64,000 bases of DNA from Paraburkholderia humisilvae (GCF_902859855.1 NZ_CADIKH010000014.1:1-64000), one strand, 5' to 3'. Counted from the first letter of the stretch, positions 16,812-28,251 are shown. Notes: generated from the sequence alone by a model not told the origin. Numbers and translations are program-made.

Positions 16812-19217
16812 ATGAACCGCCCGCTCATCCCGCCGCAACCGAACGGACCCGCGCGCATGCGCGCGTTCGCGCGCGCGGCGGTTGTGTGCGCAACCTTGCT
16901 GACCGTGCCGCTCTGCGCGCACGCGCTGCCCACCTTCGACGACGTACGCACCCAGTGGCACAGCTCGGACTGGCTGCTGCTGTCACGCGATGGCGAGCCG
17001 CTGCAGCGCACGCGCATCGATCTGGCCGAGCGGCGCGGCGAATGGGTCGCGCTCGCCGACGTCTCGCCGGCACTGCGCGAAGCGATTGTCGTGTCCGAAG
17101 ACAAGCGCTTTTACGCGCACAGCGGCGTCGACTGGCGCGGCGCTGCCGCGGCCGCATGGGGCAACCTGTGGAATACACGCACGCGCGGCGCATCGACGGT
17201 GACAATGCAATTGTCGGGCCTCCTCGATGAGGGCCGTCAACGCTCCGGACAACGGTCGATCACGCAAAAGGCAGGCCAGGCCTTCGACGCGCTGCGTCTC
17301 GAACGCAACTGGCGCAAGGATCAGATCCTCGAGGCTTATCTGAATCTCGTGCCGCTGCGCGGCGAGACCGTCGGGCTGTCGGCGTTATCGTTCACGCTGT
17401 TCGGCAAACTGCCGTCGGGACTCGACAATCGTGAGGCCGCGGTCGCCGCCGCGTTGGTGCGCGCGCCAAACGCACCCTATGCGAAAGTCGCTGCGCGTGC
17501 ATGCCGGATCCTGCGTGATATGCATGACGCCGCGCAGTGCGCGAATCTGGACAGCTTCGTACAACTGGCGTTCGCACGCCCGACGCCCGCGTTGCTGAGT
17601 CCGGCGCCCGATAACGAATCGCTCGCGCCGCACTTCGCACGGCGTGTCGCCAATGACGCACATCCGGCCGCGGGCGCGCGCATCCGCTCGACACTCGACG
17701 CGCAACTGCAACGCTTCGCGCGCGAAACGCTCACGCGCACGCTTATCGAACTGAATGCGCGCGCACAGCCACGCAATGTGCATGACGGCGCGGTCATCGT
17801 GCTCGACAATGCGAGTGGCGACGTGCTCGCCTGGGTCGGCTCGTCGGGCAATCTGTCGGCTGCGCCCGACGTCGACGCGGTACTCGCGCGCCGCCAGGCC
17901 GGTTCGACGCTCAAGCCGTTTCTGTACGCACAGGCAATCGACGAACGGCGCGTGACCAGCGCCACGCTGCTTGACGATGCGCCGCTCGATCTGCCGGCCG
18001 GCGGCGGCCTCTATATTCCGCAAAACTACGACAAGGGCTTCAAGGGCTGGGTCAGCGTGCGTACTGCGCTCGGTTCGTCACTGAACGTGCCCGCGGTGCG
18101 CACGCTGGTGATGGTCACGCCGCATCGCTTCGCGGACACGCTTGTCGCGCTCGGACTGCCGCTCGAACAGAGCGGTGACTACTACGGTTACAGTCTTGCG
18201 CTCGGCAGCGCCGACGTCACGCTGCTATCGCTGAGCAACGCGTATCGCGCGCTGGCGAACGGCGGCATCGCGTCGCCAACCTGCGACCTCGCGATGCAGC
18301 GACCCGCCGCCGTGCGCTGTGGCCGCGCCTCGCCGGATGCTCATCGTGTGATCAGTGCCGACGCGAGCTTTATCGTCACCTCGGTGCTGTCCGACAACAA
18401 TGCGCGCACGCGCACGTTCGGGTTCGACAGCCCGCTTGCGACGCGTTTCTTCTCCGCCGTCAAGACCGGCACCAGCAAGGATATGCGCGACAACTGGACG
18501 ATCGGCTTCACGTCGCGCTATACGGTCGGCGTCTGGGTCGGCAACGCGGACGGCACGCCGATGTGGGACGTGTCGGGCGTAACCGGTGCGGCGCCGATAT
18601 GGGCCGCGCTCGTCGGTTATCTGCATCGGCGTGTGGCCAGCACGCCGCCTACCGCGCCCGCCGGTGTGATCCGCACCCGTGTGACGTTCGAGCAGGCGCT
18701 CGAACCGACGCGCGACGAGTGGTTCCTGCGTGGCACGCAAATGCCCGTGGTTGCGCTGTCAGCGGGTGCGCGCGGCGACGCAGCCGCCACCGCGGTCACA
18801 CGACACCCGACGCATGCGGTATCCGGCTCGCCTGCCCCGCCGCGCATCGGCGCGCCGGCCGACGGCACCCTGTTTGCGCTCGACCCCGACATCCCGCCCG
18901 CCAACCAGCGCATTGCATTCGAACGGGCAAGCGGCACGTCCGCGCAAAGCCTATGGCAGCTCGACGGCAAGCGACTGGGTCATGCACAGCGGGTCATGTG
19001 GCCGCCGTGGCCGGGTCGGCATGTGCTTGAACTCGTCGACGACAACGGCCGTGCCACCGATGCCGTGCGCTTCGAAGTGCGCGGCGCCACTGCGCGTGAG
19101 GTCGCGACGCGCTCCCCTTATGGACGATCCGGTCCGTCGGGCCCCGCCTCCGCCGACGCCTCGGCAGCGCCAGCCAACCCAGCGGCGCTGCCCGCACTCG
19201 ACCCATTGCGCAGATGA
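16812..19217 (+). CDS. pbpC: Penicillin-binding protein 1C (peptidoglycan glycosyltransferase)
   Basis: Bifunctional class A PBP at the inner membrane; it polymerises glycan strands. 801 residues from the ATG at 16812. A signal/anchor segment covers about 20-38. The GT51 domain has SEDKRFYAHSGVDW and then STVTMQLS. The transpeptidase domain has active-site STLK (GSTLKPFLY), the SLN box (GSSLNVPAVR) and KTGTSKDMRDNW. The C-terminal BiPBP_C domain is typical of the PbpC subgroup. It follows the alpha-2-macroglobulin gene by 17 bases; the yfhM-pbpC pair is known from E. coli, where the trap is thought to protect the periplasm when the wall is breached. The protein itself appears intact. Confidence 0.95.
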   Translation: MNRPLIPPQPNGPARMRAFARAAVVCATLLTVPLCAHALPTFDDVRTQWHSSDWLLLSRDGEPLQRTRIDLAERRGEWVALADVSPALREAIVVSEDKRFYAHSGVDWRGAAAAAWGNLWNTRTRGASTVTMQLSGLLDEGRQRSGQRSITQKAGQAFDALRLERNWRKDQILEAYLNLVPLRGETVGLSALSFTLFGKLPSGLDNREAAVAAALVRAPNAPYAKVAARACRILRDMHDAAQCANLDSFVQLAFARPTPALLSPAPDNESLAPHFARRVANDAHPAAGARIRSTLDAQLQRFARETLTRTLIELNARAQPRNVHDGAVIVLDNASGDVLAWVGSSGNLSAAPDVDAVLARRQAGSTLKPFLYAQAIDERRVTSATLLDDAPLDLPAGGGLYIPQNYDKGFKGWVSVRTALGSSLNVPAVRTLVMVTPHRFADTLVALGLPLEQSGDYYGYSLALGSADVTLLSLSNAYRALANGGIASPTCDLAMQRPAAVRCGRASPDAHRVISADASFIVTSVLSDNNARTRTFGFDSPLATRFFSAVKTGTSKDMRDNWTIGFTSRYTVGVWVGNADGTPMWDVSGVTGAAPIWAALVGYLHRRVASTPPTAPAGVIRTRVTFEQALEPTRDEWFLRGTQMPVVALSAGARGDAAATAVTRHPTHAVSGSPAPPRIGAPADGTLFALDPDIPPANQRIAFERASGTSAQSLWQLDGKRLGHAQRVMWPPWPGRHVLELVDDNGRATDAVRFEVRGATAREVATRSPYGRSGPSGPASADASAAPANPAALPALDPLRR

Positions 19218-19388
19218 TTCGAAACGGCGGGTGTGCCTGACACGCAGTCGACCCGCTGCGCATCGCGCGATCGATCACCGGTTTTCGCAATAATGCCGCA
19301 CAAAGTGGTCTATGCTTGAGTCGCAGTGCTTGCTGACTGGATGCGCGGTCCGTTCCCGGCCTGTTCCGCCCTCAATGGAGTGCTTACC

Positions 19389-19841
19389 ATGTTGAAGAAG
19401 CTCTGGATGCTAGGCATCGCGCTGATTCTCGCGCTGTGCGCCGGCCTTGCAGTGGCGGTCGAAGTGAATACCGCCGATCAGGCCGCGCTCGAATCGGTGA
19501 AGGGCATTGGCCCGGTTCATGCGAAAGCGATCATCGACGAACGCACGAAAAACGGCCCGTTCAAGGATGCCGACGATCTCGCCGCACGCGTCAAGGGCAT
19601 CGGCCCGAAATCGGTGAAGAACCTGGAAGCGGCGGGCTTGACCATCAACGGGTCGGGTGCACCGCCATCGGGTGCGGCAAAGTCGGCGTCGAAGTCGACC
19701 AAGTCCACGCCGCAGACGACCGCGACGACAACGGAAGCGCCGGCTGCAACCGCGCCTGCAGCCGCATCGGGCGCCAAAGCATCGAAATCGAAGAAGAAGA
19801 GCAAGGCGGCCGCGTCCGCAGCCGCCGCATCGGGTACCTGA
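19389..19841 (+). CDS. ComEA-like helix-hairpin-helix protein
   Basis: Short periplasmic DNA-binding protein of the ComEA type, 150 residues from ATG 19389, with GGAG nine bases upstream. The signal peptide is MLKKLWMLGIALILALCAGL with an Ala-Val-Ala end. The mature part has the double helix-hairpin-helix: VNTADQAALESVKGIG and DLAARVKGIGPKSVKNLEAAG. The C-terminal 70 residues are Ala/Ser/Thr/Lys low complexity ending in a lysine cluster (KSKKKSKAA), probably a disordered basic tail. In competent bacteria ComEA binds incoming DNA; here no other competence gene is adjacent, so uptake is inference. Confidence 0.9.
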   Translation: MLKKLWMLGIALILALCAGLAVAVEVNTADQAALESVKGIGPVHAKAIIDERTKNGPFKDADDLAARVKGIGPKSVKNLEAAGLTINGSGAPPSGAAKSASKSTKSTPQTTATTTEAPAATAPAAASGAKASKSKKKSKAAASAAAASGT

Positions 19842-20074
19842 CGATCGATGGCGCGCCGCGGCGCACGCACGCCGGCTCGATCGGCGTCGTTCGCGGCGGC
19901 ACCATTCACCACAGTGTTCTGTATCGCCCTTTGACGTTGCTTTTACGTCCGCTGCCGCCGCGCCTTTCGTTGCATCTGCAACGACAGTGCGCGGCAATCC
20001 GATGCCGCGCGTTGCTCGCGGCGTTTTCCCCAACCGGTGGGCATGGCGCTCGCCGGCCTTCAGGAGAGACAGTC

Positions 20075-20515
20075 ATGAGCCTACTCGATACGATCGGTTC
20101 GATGTTCGGCAACTCGCCGCAAGGCGGGGGAAGCCAACAGGCGCTCGTCGCCAGCGCGCTCGAATTCATCAACAACCAGCCGGGCGGTCTGAACGGTCTG
20201 GTCCAGCGCTTCCATGAAAACGGCGCGGGCGACATCATCAGTTCATGGATCGGCACCGGCGAAAACAAAGCGATCAGCCCCGATACGCTGCAGAACGTGC
20301 TGGGCTCGGAGACCGTCACGAATATCGCGGCGAAAGCGGGCGTCGAACCGGAACAGGTGACCGGACTGCTGTCGCAAGTGCTGCCGCACGTGGTCAACGC
20401 CGCGACACCGAACGGCGAAGTGCCCGCCGACGGCAAGGTCGAGCCGTCGAGCGTGTCGGGCGCGATGGGCGCGTTGAGCGCGCTGTCGGGGTTGTTTGGA
20501 AACAAGAACGCATAG
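20075..20515 (+). CDS. YidB family (DUF937) protein
   Basis: Unknown function; the YidB/DUF937 family is widespread in proteobacteria. It has 146 residues and starts MSLLDTIGSMFGN after a good CAGGAGAG ribosome-binding site. The family signatures are LVASALEFINNQPGGLNGLV, GDIISSWIGTGENKAIS and the LLSQVLPHVVNAATPNGE block. There is no signal peptide or membrane helix. The C-terminus is Gly/Ser-rich. It stands alone, convergent with the coiled-coil gene downstream. Confidence 0.92.
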   Translation: MSLLDTIGSMFGNSPQGGGSQQALVASALEFINNQPGGLNGLVQRFHENGAGDIISSWIGTGENKAISPDTLQNVLGSETVTNIAAKAGVEPEQVTGLLSQVLPHVVNAATPNGEVPADGKVEPSSVSGAMGALSALSGLFGNKNA

Positions 20516-20640
20516 CGGCCGCAACCTGACCCAACGATCCGCGGGCGGTCGCGCGAACCACTCGTGCGCCGTCCGATCGATTGATGGTTGCGACGCGTCG
20601 ACCATCGCTTTCGAAGATCGATTGCGCGACGGGATCACGC

Positions 20641-21426
20641 TCACAGCCGCTGTAGCTGCTGATCGACTGCGACCCGCTCGCGCTCCGCCCGCTCCAGATC
20701 TGAAGTCAATGTGCGCAGCGTACTTTCAAGTTGCGTGAGTGACTGCTGGTATCGATCGACCTCGCGCTGCGCTCGCTGCAATTCCGTTTCCCAACCGCGC
20801 ACTTCGGTGGTCTGCGTATCGATCGTCGGCTGAAGGTTTGCCTCGCCCTCTTGCTGTTTGCGCTTCAAATCCTCGAGCCACTGCTCTGCAAGCCGCTTGC
20901 CCGTTTCGCGAGTGGACACCGCCTGCTGTGCATCGTGCTTTTTCCTTCTCTCCTCCTCGATCGACCGTTCCAACGACGTTTTCACGCCGGATAACTCAGC
21001 GGCCTTCTGTTCGATTTCCGTTTTGCGCTGTCCGAGTTGCCGGCGCTGCGCTGACGGGTCCGTGTCGCCTCCTCCCTTGAGCCCAATCGAGCCGCGAGGC
21101 CTGACATTCGGCGCGTCGACAACCCGATACGCTTTGCCATCCTTAATAATAAAATGCCCTCCGGTGTTCTGATCGACGAAAACGCCAGGAACATCCGACG
21201 ACCGGTATTCGGATGGAATCGCCGCCAACGGACCCGCACCAGGCCACGATGGCTGCGGCGCACTGGACGGCGGCCGCAAACCACGCCCTGCGGCGGGCAG
21301 CGCCGCCCCTTCCGGCGCTTTCGCACCCTGCGCGTGCGCGCTAACGGGCGAATGCATACCCGCCCCCTCCGCCGGCCGCACTTCCGGCACGCTGACCGCC
21401 CCCTCATGGATTGGCATGGGACACAT
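20641..21426 (-). CDS. Unrecognised coiled-coil protein, possible secreted effector
   Basis: I do not recognise this 261-residue protein. Residues 1-80 are Pro/Ala/Gly-rich and probably disordered, without a Sec signal or membrane helix. At about 83-105 there is a short beta-rich motif, FVDQNTGGHFIIKDGKAYRV, a kind of strand-turn-strand seen in some large toxin and effector proteins (weak resemblance only). Residues 125-261 form one long, highly charged coiled coil (QRRQLGQRKTEIEQKAAEL to the end). A good ribosome-binding site (GGGAG) precedes ATG 21426. The local sequence is visibly more AT-rich (TAATAATAAAA near 21143) than its neighbours, suggesting foreign origin. It is flanked by housekeeping genes. 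Confidence 0.7.
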   Translation of the reverse strand: MCPMPIHEGAVSVPEVRPAEGAGMHSPVSAHAQGAKAPEGAALPAAGRGLRPPSSAPQPSWPGAGPLAAIPSEYRSSDVPGVFVDQNTGGHFIIKDGKAYRVVDAPNVRPRGSIGLKGGGDTDPSAQRRQLGQRKTEIEQKAAELSGVKTSLERSIEEERRKKHDAQQAVSTRETGKRLAEQWLEDLKRKQQEGEANLQPTIDTQTTEVRGWETELQRAQREVDRYQQSLTQLESTLRTLTSDLERAERERVAVDQQLQRL

Positions 21427-21505
21427 CGCTCATCTCCCGCTGATGACATCAATTGAATGCTAGAGATAGGTCGCCAACCTCGGGCAATGTGTATTCAATG
21501 GAAAC

Positions 21506-21538
21506 AAAAAAACGGACAACGAATTTCTTCGTTGTCCG
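21506..21538 (-). terminator. Intrinsic terminator of clpB
   Basis: On the minus strand the stem CGGACAACGAA/TTCGTTGTCCG (11 bp, perfect; plus coordinates 21513-21538) with a 4-base loop is followed by seven Ts. It lies 50 bases after the clpB stop. Confidence 0.92.
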
Positions 21539-21587
21539 CGTTGTTTTCCACCCGCGGTCCGAGCCGCAGCCCGAACCGCATTCCGTC

Positions 21588-24185
<2,598 letters not shown>

Positions 24186-24370
24186 CTAGAGACCTCCAGT
24201 TTCGAATGTCATCAAAATGAGGCGGATTCCACGCGTTTCAAGCGGTTATTGGCATCCACAGATAACAATTCGGGCAATTAGCCGCGCTGGCGGCACTAAT
24301 CCGCCGTCGGCGGCCGCCGGCGGGCAACGCGTACGGTATCAGTAGTATGCCGATCCGGCTGCGGCGACGC

Positions 24371-24862
24371 TCAGGCGTCCGGGAAGATCGGGATGATCGA
24401 GGCGACCGGTGTCGCGGTGGGCATCAGGCCGAGCAGAGTCAACAACGGATCGCTCGGCTGCGCGATGTCGCCGATCGTGTGGCGGTCGAGTTCCGCGAAA
24501 AACGCGTCGCGCGCGCCCTCGAGCACGCCTTTCAGCCGGCATTGAGGGCGAATCGCGCAGTCGCGATGCGCGCCGTCGCCATCCGGGAGACAGGCGACCA
24601 GCGCGAAGTCGTTTTCGGCCGCGCGCACCACTTCGCCGACCGTCAGCGCCGACGAATGTTCGTATAGTCGAAGCCCGCCATTGCGGCCGCGCACCGTCTC
24701 GACCCAGCCGAGTTCGGCGAGCCGCTGGACGACTTTCATCAGATGATTTTTGGAGATTCCGTACGAGTCGGAAATATCCTGGATCGTTGCGAGTCCCTCA
24801 GGACGTACGGCGAGGTAGAGCAGCACACGCAACGAGTAGTCGGTATAGTCTGTCAGTCTCAT
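24371..24862 (-). CDS. nsrR: Rrf2 family regulator, NsrR-type nitric oxide sensor
   Basis: Iron-sulfur cluster repressor of NO-response genes. 163 residues from ATG 24862 (MRLTDYTDYSLRVLLYL), preferred over the TTG nine bases upstream because NsrR proteins start this way. The winged helix reads ISDSYGISKNHLMKVVQRL, then VRGRNGGLRL. The three cluster cysteines are C91, C102 and C108; the first gap is longer than in E. coli NsrR. The divergent gene is a group III truncated haemoglobin, and a 31-bp perfect palindrome matching the NsrR operator lies between them. Both facts support NsrR over IscR or other Rrf2 members. Confidence 0.87.
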   Translation of the reverse strand: MRLTDYTDYSLRVLLYLAVRPEGLATIQDISDSYGISKNHLMKVVQRLAELGWVETVRGRNGGLRLYEHSSALTVGEVVRAAENDFALVACLPDGDGAHRDCAIRPQCRLKGVLEGARDAFFAELDRHTIGDIAQPSDPLLTLLGLMPTATPVASIIPIFPDA

Positions 24863-24971
24863 GTATGCCAAGTCGCGATCGGCGAAGACGTAGCCGCAGA
24901 GAAGCCGGGCTGCGTCCTATCCAAGGTTGCCGTGAACGCTTTTATCGCGTGCTGTATCGCACTGCTGATTG

Positions 24972-25002
24972 CAATAAGATGCTTGTATTGCGCATCTTAT
25001 TG
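24972..25002. promoter_or_regulatory. NsrR operator
   Basis: A perfect palindrome with 11-bp arms, CAATAAGATGC (24972-24982) and GCATCTTATTG (24992-25002), and a 9-base centre. The core AAGATGC-N9-GCATCTT matches the NsrR consensus of gamma- and betaproteobacteria. It sits 109 bases from the nsrR ATG and 133 from the haemoglobin ATG, so it could control both directions. Confidence 0.82.
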
Positions 25003-25031
25003 TCGCGTTTGTCGTCTTATTTCGCGTAACT

Positions 25032-25049
25032 ATAAACGCTATGGTTTAT
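25032..25049. promoter_or_regulatory. Second dyad in the nsrR-haemoglobin spacer
   Basis: ATAAAC-GCTATG-GTTTAT is a perfect inverted repeat in an AT-rich patch 86 bases before the haemoglobin gene. It is not an FNR site (no TTGAT arms). It may bind a second regulator or be chance. A TACAAT (25089-25094) further on is a possible -10 for the haemoglobin. Confidence 0.35.
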
Positions 25050-25135
25050 TTGCATACGGTCTTTTTTACGAGAATCGCGATGTCTTTTTACAATTGACCG
25101 TAAATAGCTATCGCCAGCCTGACTTGTAACGACTG

Positions 25136-25693
25136 ATGAACCCTTCTTTTGAACCTGCCGCGGCGGTTGCGCGGCAATCCGAACCAACCGAAGCGAACAT
25201 TCGCCAACTGGTTGATGCGTTCTACGACCGCGTGCGTGCCGACGCGCTACTGGGACCTGTTTTCGAGCAGACGATCGCCGGACGCTGGGACGAGCATCTG
25301 CCGAAGATGTGCCTGTTCTGGGGCAGCCTGGTGCTCGGGTCGAAGCAGTACCGCGGCAATGTTCAGCAGACGCATCAGCCGTTGGCAGGCATCGAGCCGC
25401 GCCATTTCAGCCGCTGGCTGTATCTGTTTCTCGATACGGTCGAAGCGCGCTATGAGCCCGCCGCGGCCGTGCGGTTTATGGAGCCCGCGCTGCGCATCGC
25501 GCAAAGCCTGCAATTGAGCCGCTTCGGCTGGGACTACACGATTCCCGACGAGCAGAAGGCGTTACTCGAACGCGTCGCGCCACGTCGGCGCAACGGGGAC
25601 GCCGATGACGATGCCACGCACCCAGGTCCGCCCAGGTCGCGCGGCGAGCCGTTTCCGGCGAAGATTATCGGGCGCGGGGTCGACGAAGAGTAA
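25136..25693 (+). CDS. Group III truncated haemoglobin
   Basis: Small cytoplasmic haem protein linked to NO and oxygen chemistry. 185 residues. The family pattern is clear: LVDAFYDRVRADALLGPVFE (with Tyr B10 at residue 30), then WDEHLPKMCLFWGSLVLGS and YRGNVQQTHQPL. H80 is the likely proximal haem ligand. The last 35 residues (RRRNGDADDDATHPGPP and on) are a charged low-complexity tail beyond the globin fold. Divergent from nsrR with the NsrR palindrome between, so induction by NO is expected. The biochemical activity is inferred from the family. Confidence 0.92.
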   Translation: MNPSFEPAAAVARQSEPTEANIRQLVDAFYDRVRADALLGPVFEQTIAGRWDEHLPKMCLFWGSLVLGSKQYRGNVQQTHQPLAGIEPRHFSRWLYLFLDTVEARYEPAAAVRFMEPALRIAQSLQLSRFGWDYTIPDEQKALLERVAPRRRNGDADDDATHPGPPRSRGEPFPAKIIGRGVDEE

Positions 25694-25869
25694 GAGTAAG
25701 TCGCGGCGGGGCACGCTGCGCCTGTCAATCGAGCGTGCAAAATCGCGGATGTCGGTCGGTGGTCGAGTTGTGGGGCCATGCGAGCGGAACGTGCTGGGCC
25801 GCGCAGCGCCGATCAGGCGTCAGGAACGACGCACATGGCCGTCACAGCGCGGGCACACCACCCGGTGCG

Positions 25870-26346
25870 CTATTGCGCTTTCGCGTTGCCGGAACTCAGC
25901 CCCCACCGCTCGAGCGCCGCATCGTCGGTCACGCGCGCATCCACCCAGTGCTCGCCGCTCTCGGTCCTTTCCTTTTTCCAGAACGGCGCGTGGCTCTTCA
26001 GGTAGTCCATCACGAACTCGCACGACGCGAACGCATGACCGCGATGCGCGGAAGTCGTCGCGACCAGCACGATCTGATCGAGCGGATAGAGCTTGCCGAC
26101 GCGATGCACGATCAGCACGTCGATGCCGGGCCAGCGCTCGCGCGCCGCATTGACGATGCCTTCGAGCGACTTCTCGGTCATGCCCGGGTAGTGCTCAAGC
26201 TCCATCGTCTCGACGGTCCGGCCTTCGTTCAGGTCGCGCACCGTGCCGACGAAGCACGCGACCGCGCCGACCTTCGGATTCTGCGCGCGCAGCGCGGCCA
26301 CCTCGGTGGTCAGGTCGAAGTCCTCGGTCTGGACACGCACTGTCAT
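25870..26346 (-). CDS. moaE: Molybdopterin synthase catalytic subunit MoaE
   Basis: Large subunit of molybdopterin synthase; it inserts the dithiolene sulfurs into precursor Z using MoaD-thiocarboxylate. 158 residues. Conserved stretches are GAVACFVGTVRD, LEHYPGMTEKSL, VLIVHRVGKLYPLD and the catalytic lysine region APFWKKE near 120-126. Third gene of moeA-moaD-moaE, 10 bases after moaD. Typical length is 150-155. Confidence 0.97.
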   Translation of the reverse strand: MTVRVQTEDFDLTTEVAALRAQNPKVGAVACFVGTVRDLNEGRTVETMELEHYPGMTEKSLEGIVNAARERWPGIDVLIVHRVGKLYPLDQIVLVATTSAHRGHAFASCEFVMDYLKSHAPFWKKERTESGEHWVDARVTDDAALERWGLSSGNAKAQ

Positions 26347-26356
26347 CGCTCGTCCC

Positions 26357-26614
26357 TTAACCGCCGGTCACAGGCGGGAAAAACGCGACCTCACAGCCGT
26401 CGGTAATGCGTGTGCCGGCGTCGGTCATCACGTGATTGCACGCCATACGCAGCGCGCGTCCGTCGGCCAGCGTGTCGGCCCAGATGCCGCCGCGCACGCG
26501 CAGCCACACGCGCACGTCGCCGACGGTCACCACTTCAGCCGGCACCTCGACCGCTTCGTCGGCCAGACCGAGCGCTTCACGCACGCTCGCGAAATATTTC
26601 AGCTGGATCTTCAT
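26357..26614 (-). CDS. moaD: Molybdopterin synthase sulfur carrier subunit MoaD
   Basis: Ubiquitin-fold sulfur carrier of 85 residues, ending in the required Gly-Gly (FFPPVTGG), where MoeB-type enzymes activate it as a thiocarboxylate. It starts MKIQLKYFASVREALGL, the standard beta-grasp opening. It lies between moeA (25-base gap) and moaE (10-base gap) and is surely co-expressed with its partner MoaE. Confidence 0.96.
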   Translation of the reverse strand: MKIQLKYFASVREALGLADEAVEVPAEVVTVGDVRVWLRVRGGIWADTLADGRALRMACNHVMTDAGTRITDGCEVAFFPPVTGG

Positions 26615-26639
26615 CGGCAGCGTTGATTCAGTGTCAGTC

Positions 26640-27938
26640 CTAGTTCAGCAGTTCCGAGAACGGAATGAAGCGCACGGTCTCGCCGGCGCTTATCGCGTGG
26701 TTCGGCGGATTGTCGATCAGCCCGTCGCCCCAGACAGTCGACGTCAGCACCGCGGAACTCTGGTTCGGGAACAGGTCGAGCCCGCCCGCCGCATTCACGC
26801 GCGCGCGCAGAAACTCATTGCGGCGATCGGCCTTCTGCTGGGTAAAGTCCGCGCGCAGCGACAGCGCACGCGGCGTGACGGTGCGCACACCGGCGAGCCG
26901 CAACACGAACGGCCGCACGAACAGCACGAAGGTCGCGAAGCTTGACACGGGATTGCCCGGCAAGCCGATAAAGAATGTCTCGGCCGGCACGGCTGAGTCA
27001 CTTGCCGCGCCCGCGGCGCTCACCGTGCTTGCGGCGCCGGCGGACGCGCGACGCACCGCGCCGAAGGCGAGCGGTTTGCCTGGCTTCATCGCGATCTGCC
27101 ACATCGACAGGCGCCCTTCGGCCTCGACGGCCGGCTTCACGTGGTCTTCCTCGCCCACCGACACGCCGCCGCACGTAAGAATCAGATCATGGTCGCGCGC
27201 CGCGTCGCGCAGCGTTGCGCGGGTCGCATCGAGCTTGTCAGGAACGATGCCGTAGTCGGTCACGTCGCAGCCGAGCTTGTCGAGCAACCCGCGCAGCGTG
27301 AAACGGTTCGAGTTGTAGATCGCGCCCGGCTTCAGCGGCTCGCCGGGCATGGTCAGCTCGTCGCCGGTGAAAAACACCGCCACTTTCACGCGGCGCACGA
27401 CGCGCAGTTCCGCGCAGCCCACCGATGCGGCCAGTCCCAGCGCCTGGGGCGTCAGACGCGTGCCAGCCGGCAGGATCACCGCGCCGCGCCGGATATCCGC
27501 GCCTTGCTGCGTGATCCATTCGCCGGCCTTCGGCGTATGCAGCAAGGTCACTTCGTTGCCGGCGACCTCGGTTTGTTCCTGCATCACGATCGCGTCCGCG
27601 CCGGGCGGCACTGTCGCGCCGGTGAACACGCGCGCGGCGGTGCCCGCCGCAAGCGGCTGCGGCGCGTGACCCGCCGGCACGCGCTGCGACACCGGCAAGC
27701 GGCGGTCGCCATGTGCGAGATCGGCGATGCGCACCGCGTAGCCGTCCATCGAACTCGTGTGCATCGGCGGGACGTCGAGCGGCGAGATCACGTCTGCGGC
27801 AAGTACGCGGTTTAGCGCGTCGAGCGTCGGCAGCGTGGCTTCGCCGACGATTTGCACGGCCGCGCCCAGCAAGGTCGCGAGGGCGTCGGCGGTCGACAGC
27901 ATCGGGGCGCGAGGTGCGACAGGCGTGGGTGTGGACAT
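26640..27938 (-). CDS. moeA: Molybdopterin molybdenumtransferase MoeA
   Basis: Inserts molybdate into adenylated molybdopterin to complete Moco. 432 residues from ATG 27938 (MSTPTPVAPRAPMLSTADAL); the frame is open further upstream, but that sequence is unlike the family. Signatures: PLDVPPMHTSSMDGYAVR, ARVFTGATVPPGADAIVMQE, the MoCF domain VFFTGDEL and DLILTCGGVSVGEEDHV, and GLPGNPVSSFATF near the end. An Ala/Ser-rich insert (RRASAGAASTVSAAGAASDS) lies before the last motif. First gene of moeA-moaD-moaE. Confidence 0.96.
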   Translation of the reverse strand: MSTPTPVAPRAPMLSTADALATLLGAAVQIVGEATLPTLDALNRVLAADVISPLDVPPMHTSSMDGYAVRIADLAHGDRRLPVSQRVPAGHAPQPLAAGTAARVFTGATVPPGADAIVMQEQTEVAGNEVTLLHTPKAGEWITQQGADIRRGAVILPAGTRLTPQALGLAASVGCAELRVVRRVKVAVFFTGDELTMPGEPLKPGAIYNSNRFTLRGLLDKLGCDVTDYGIVPDKLDATRATLRDAARDHDLILTCGGVSVGEEDHVKPAVEAEGRLSMWQIAMKPGKPLAFGAVRRASAGAASTVSAAGAASDSAVPAETFFIGLPGNPVSSFATFVLFVRPFVLRLAGVRTVTPRALSLRADFTQQKADRRNEFLRARVNAAGGLDLFPNQSSAVLTSTVWGDGLIDNPPNHAISAGETVRFIPFSELLN

Positions 27939-28251
27939 CGGGTGAGTGGCGCGGGGCAGGACGGGAAAGACTATTGTAGCGGGCGGCGAGCGATGGCGGG
28001 GTCGGCCGGTGTGGGATAGCGGGCCTATCGCAGATACGGAATGGTGAAGGGCGCGGTGAAAGCGCGCTGAACGGCGGCTGGCCCTTATGACCGGCAACAC
28101 GGCAAACCGCTACGCAGAGGGTGGCGACACCTCGGCCGTGGTAGCCCTGGCAGAGGCCCTCGCGCGCCGTGGTGCAACGAGCGGGCGGCAAGCCTTCAGA
28201 CATGGCTGCCACCCGACGTGTGACGCTATTACGCGACGCCGCACGCGTGCA
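27939..28251. other. 313-base leader/spacer between thrC and moeA
   Basis: No gene is recognisable. On the minus strand a TACAAT -10 (27978-27973) lies 35 bases before the moeA ATG. The rest is GC-rich with several complementary blocks (for example GGTGGC near 28213 and GCCACC near 28120 on the minus strand). A structured leader such as the Moco RNA motif is conceivable upstream of a Moco gene, but I could not match its conserved core by eye. Confidence 0.35.

Noticed and set aside
28101..28251. Moco riboswitch upstream of moeA
   Set aside because: The location is suggestive, but I could not find the conserved core by eye; left as a check only.
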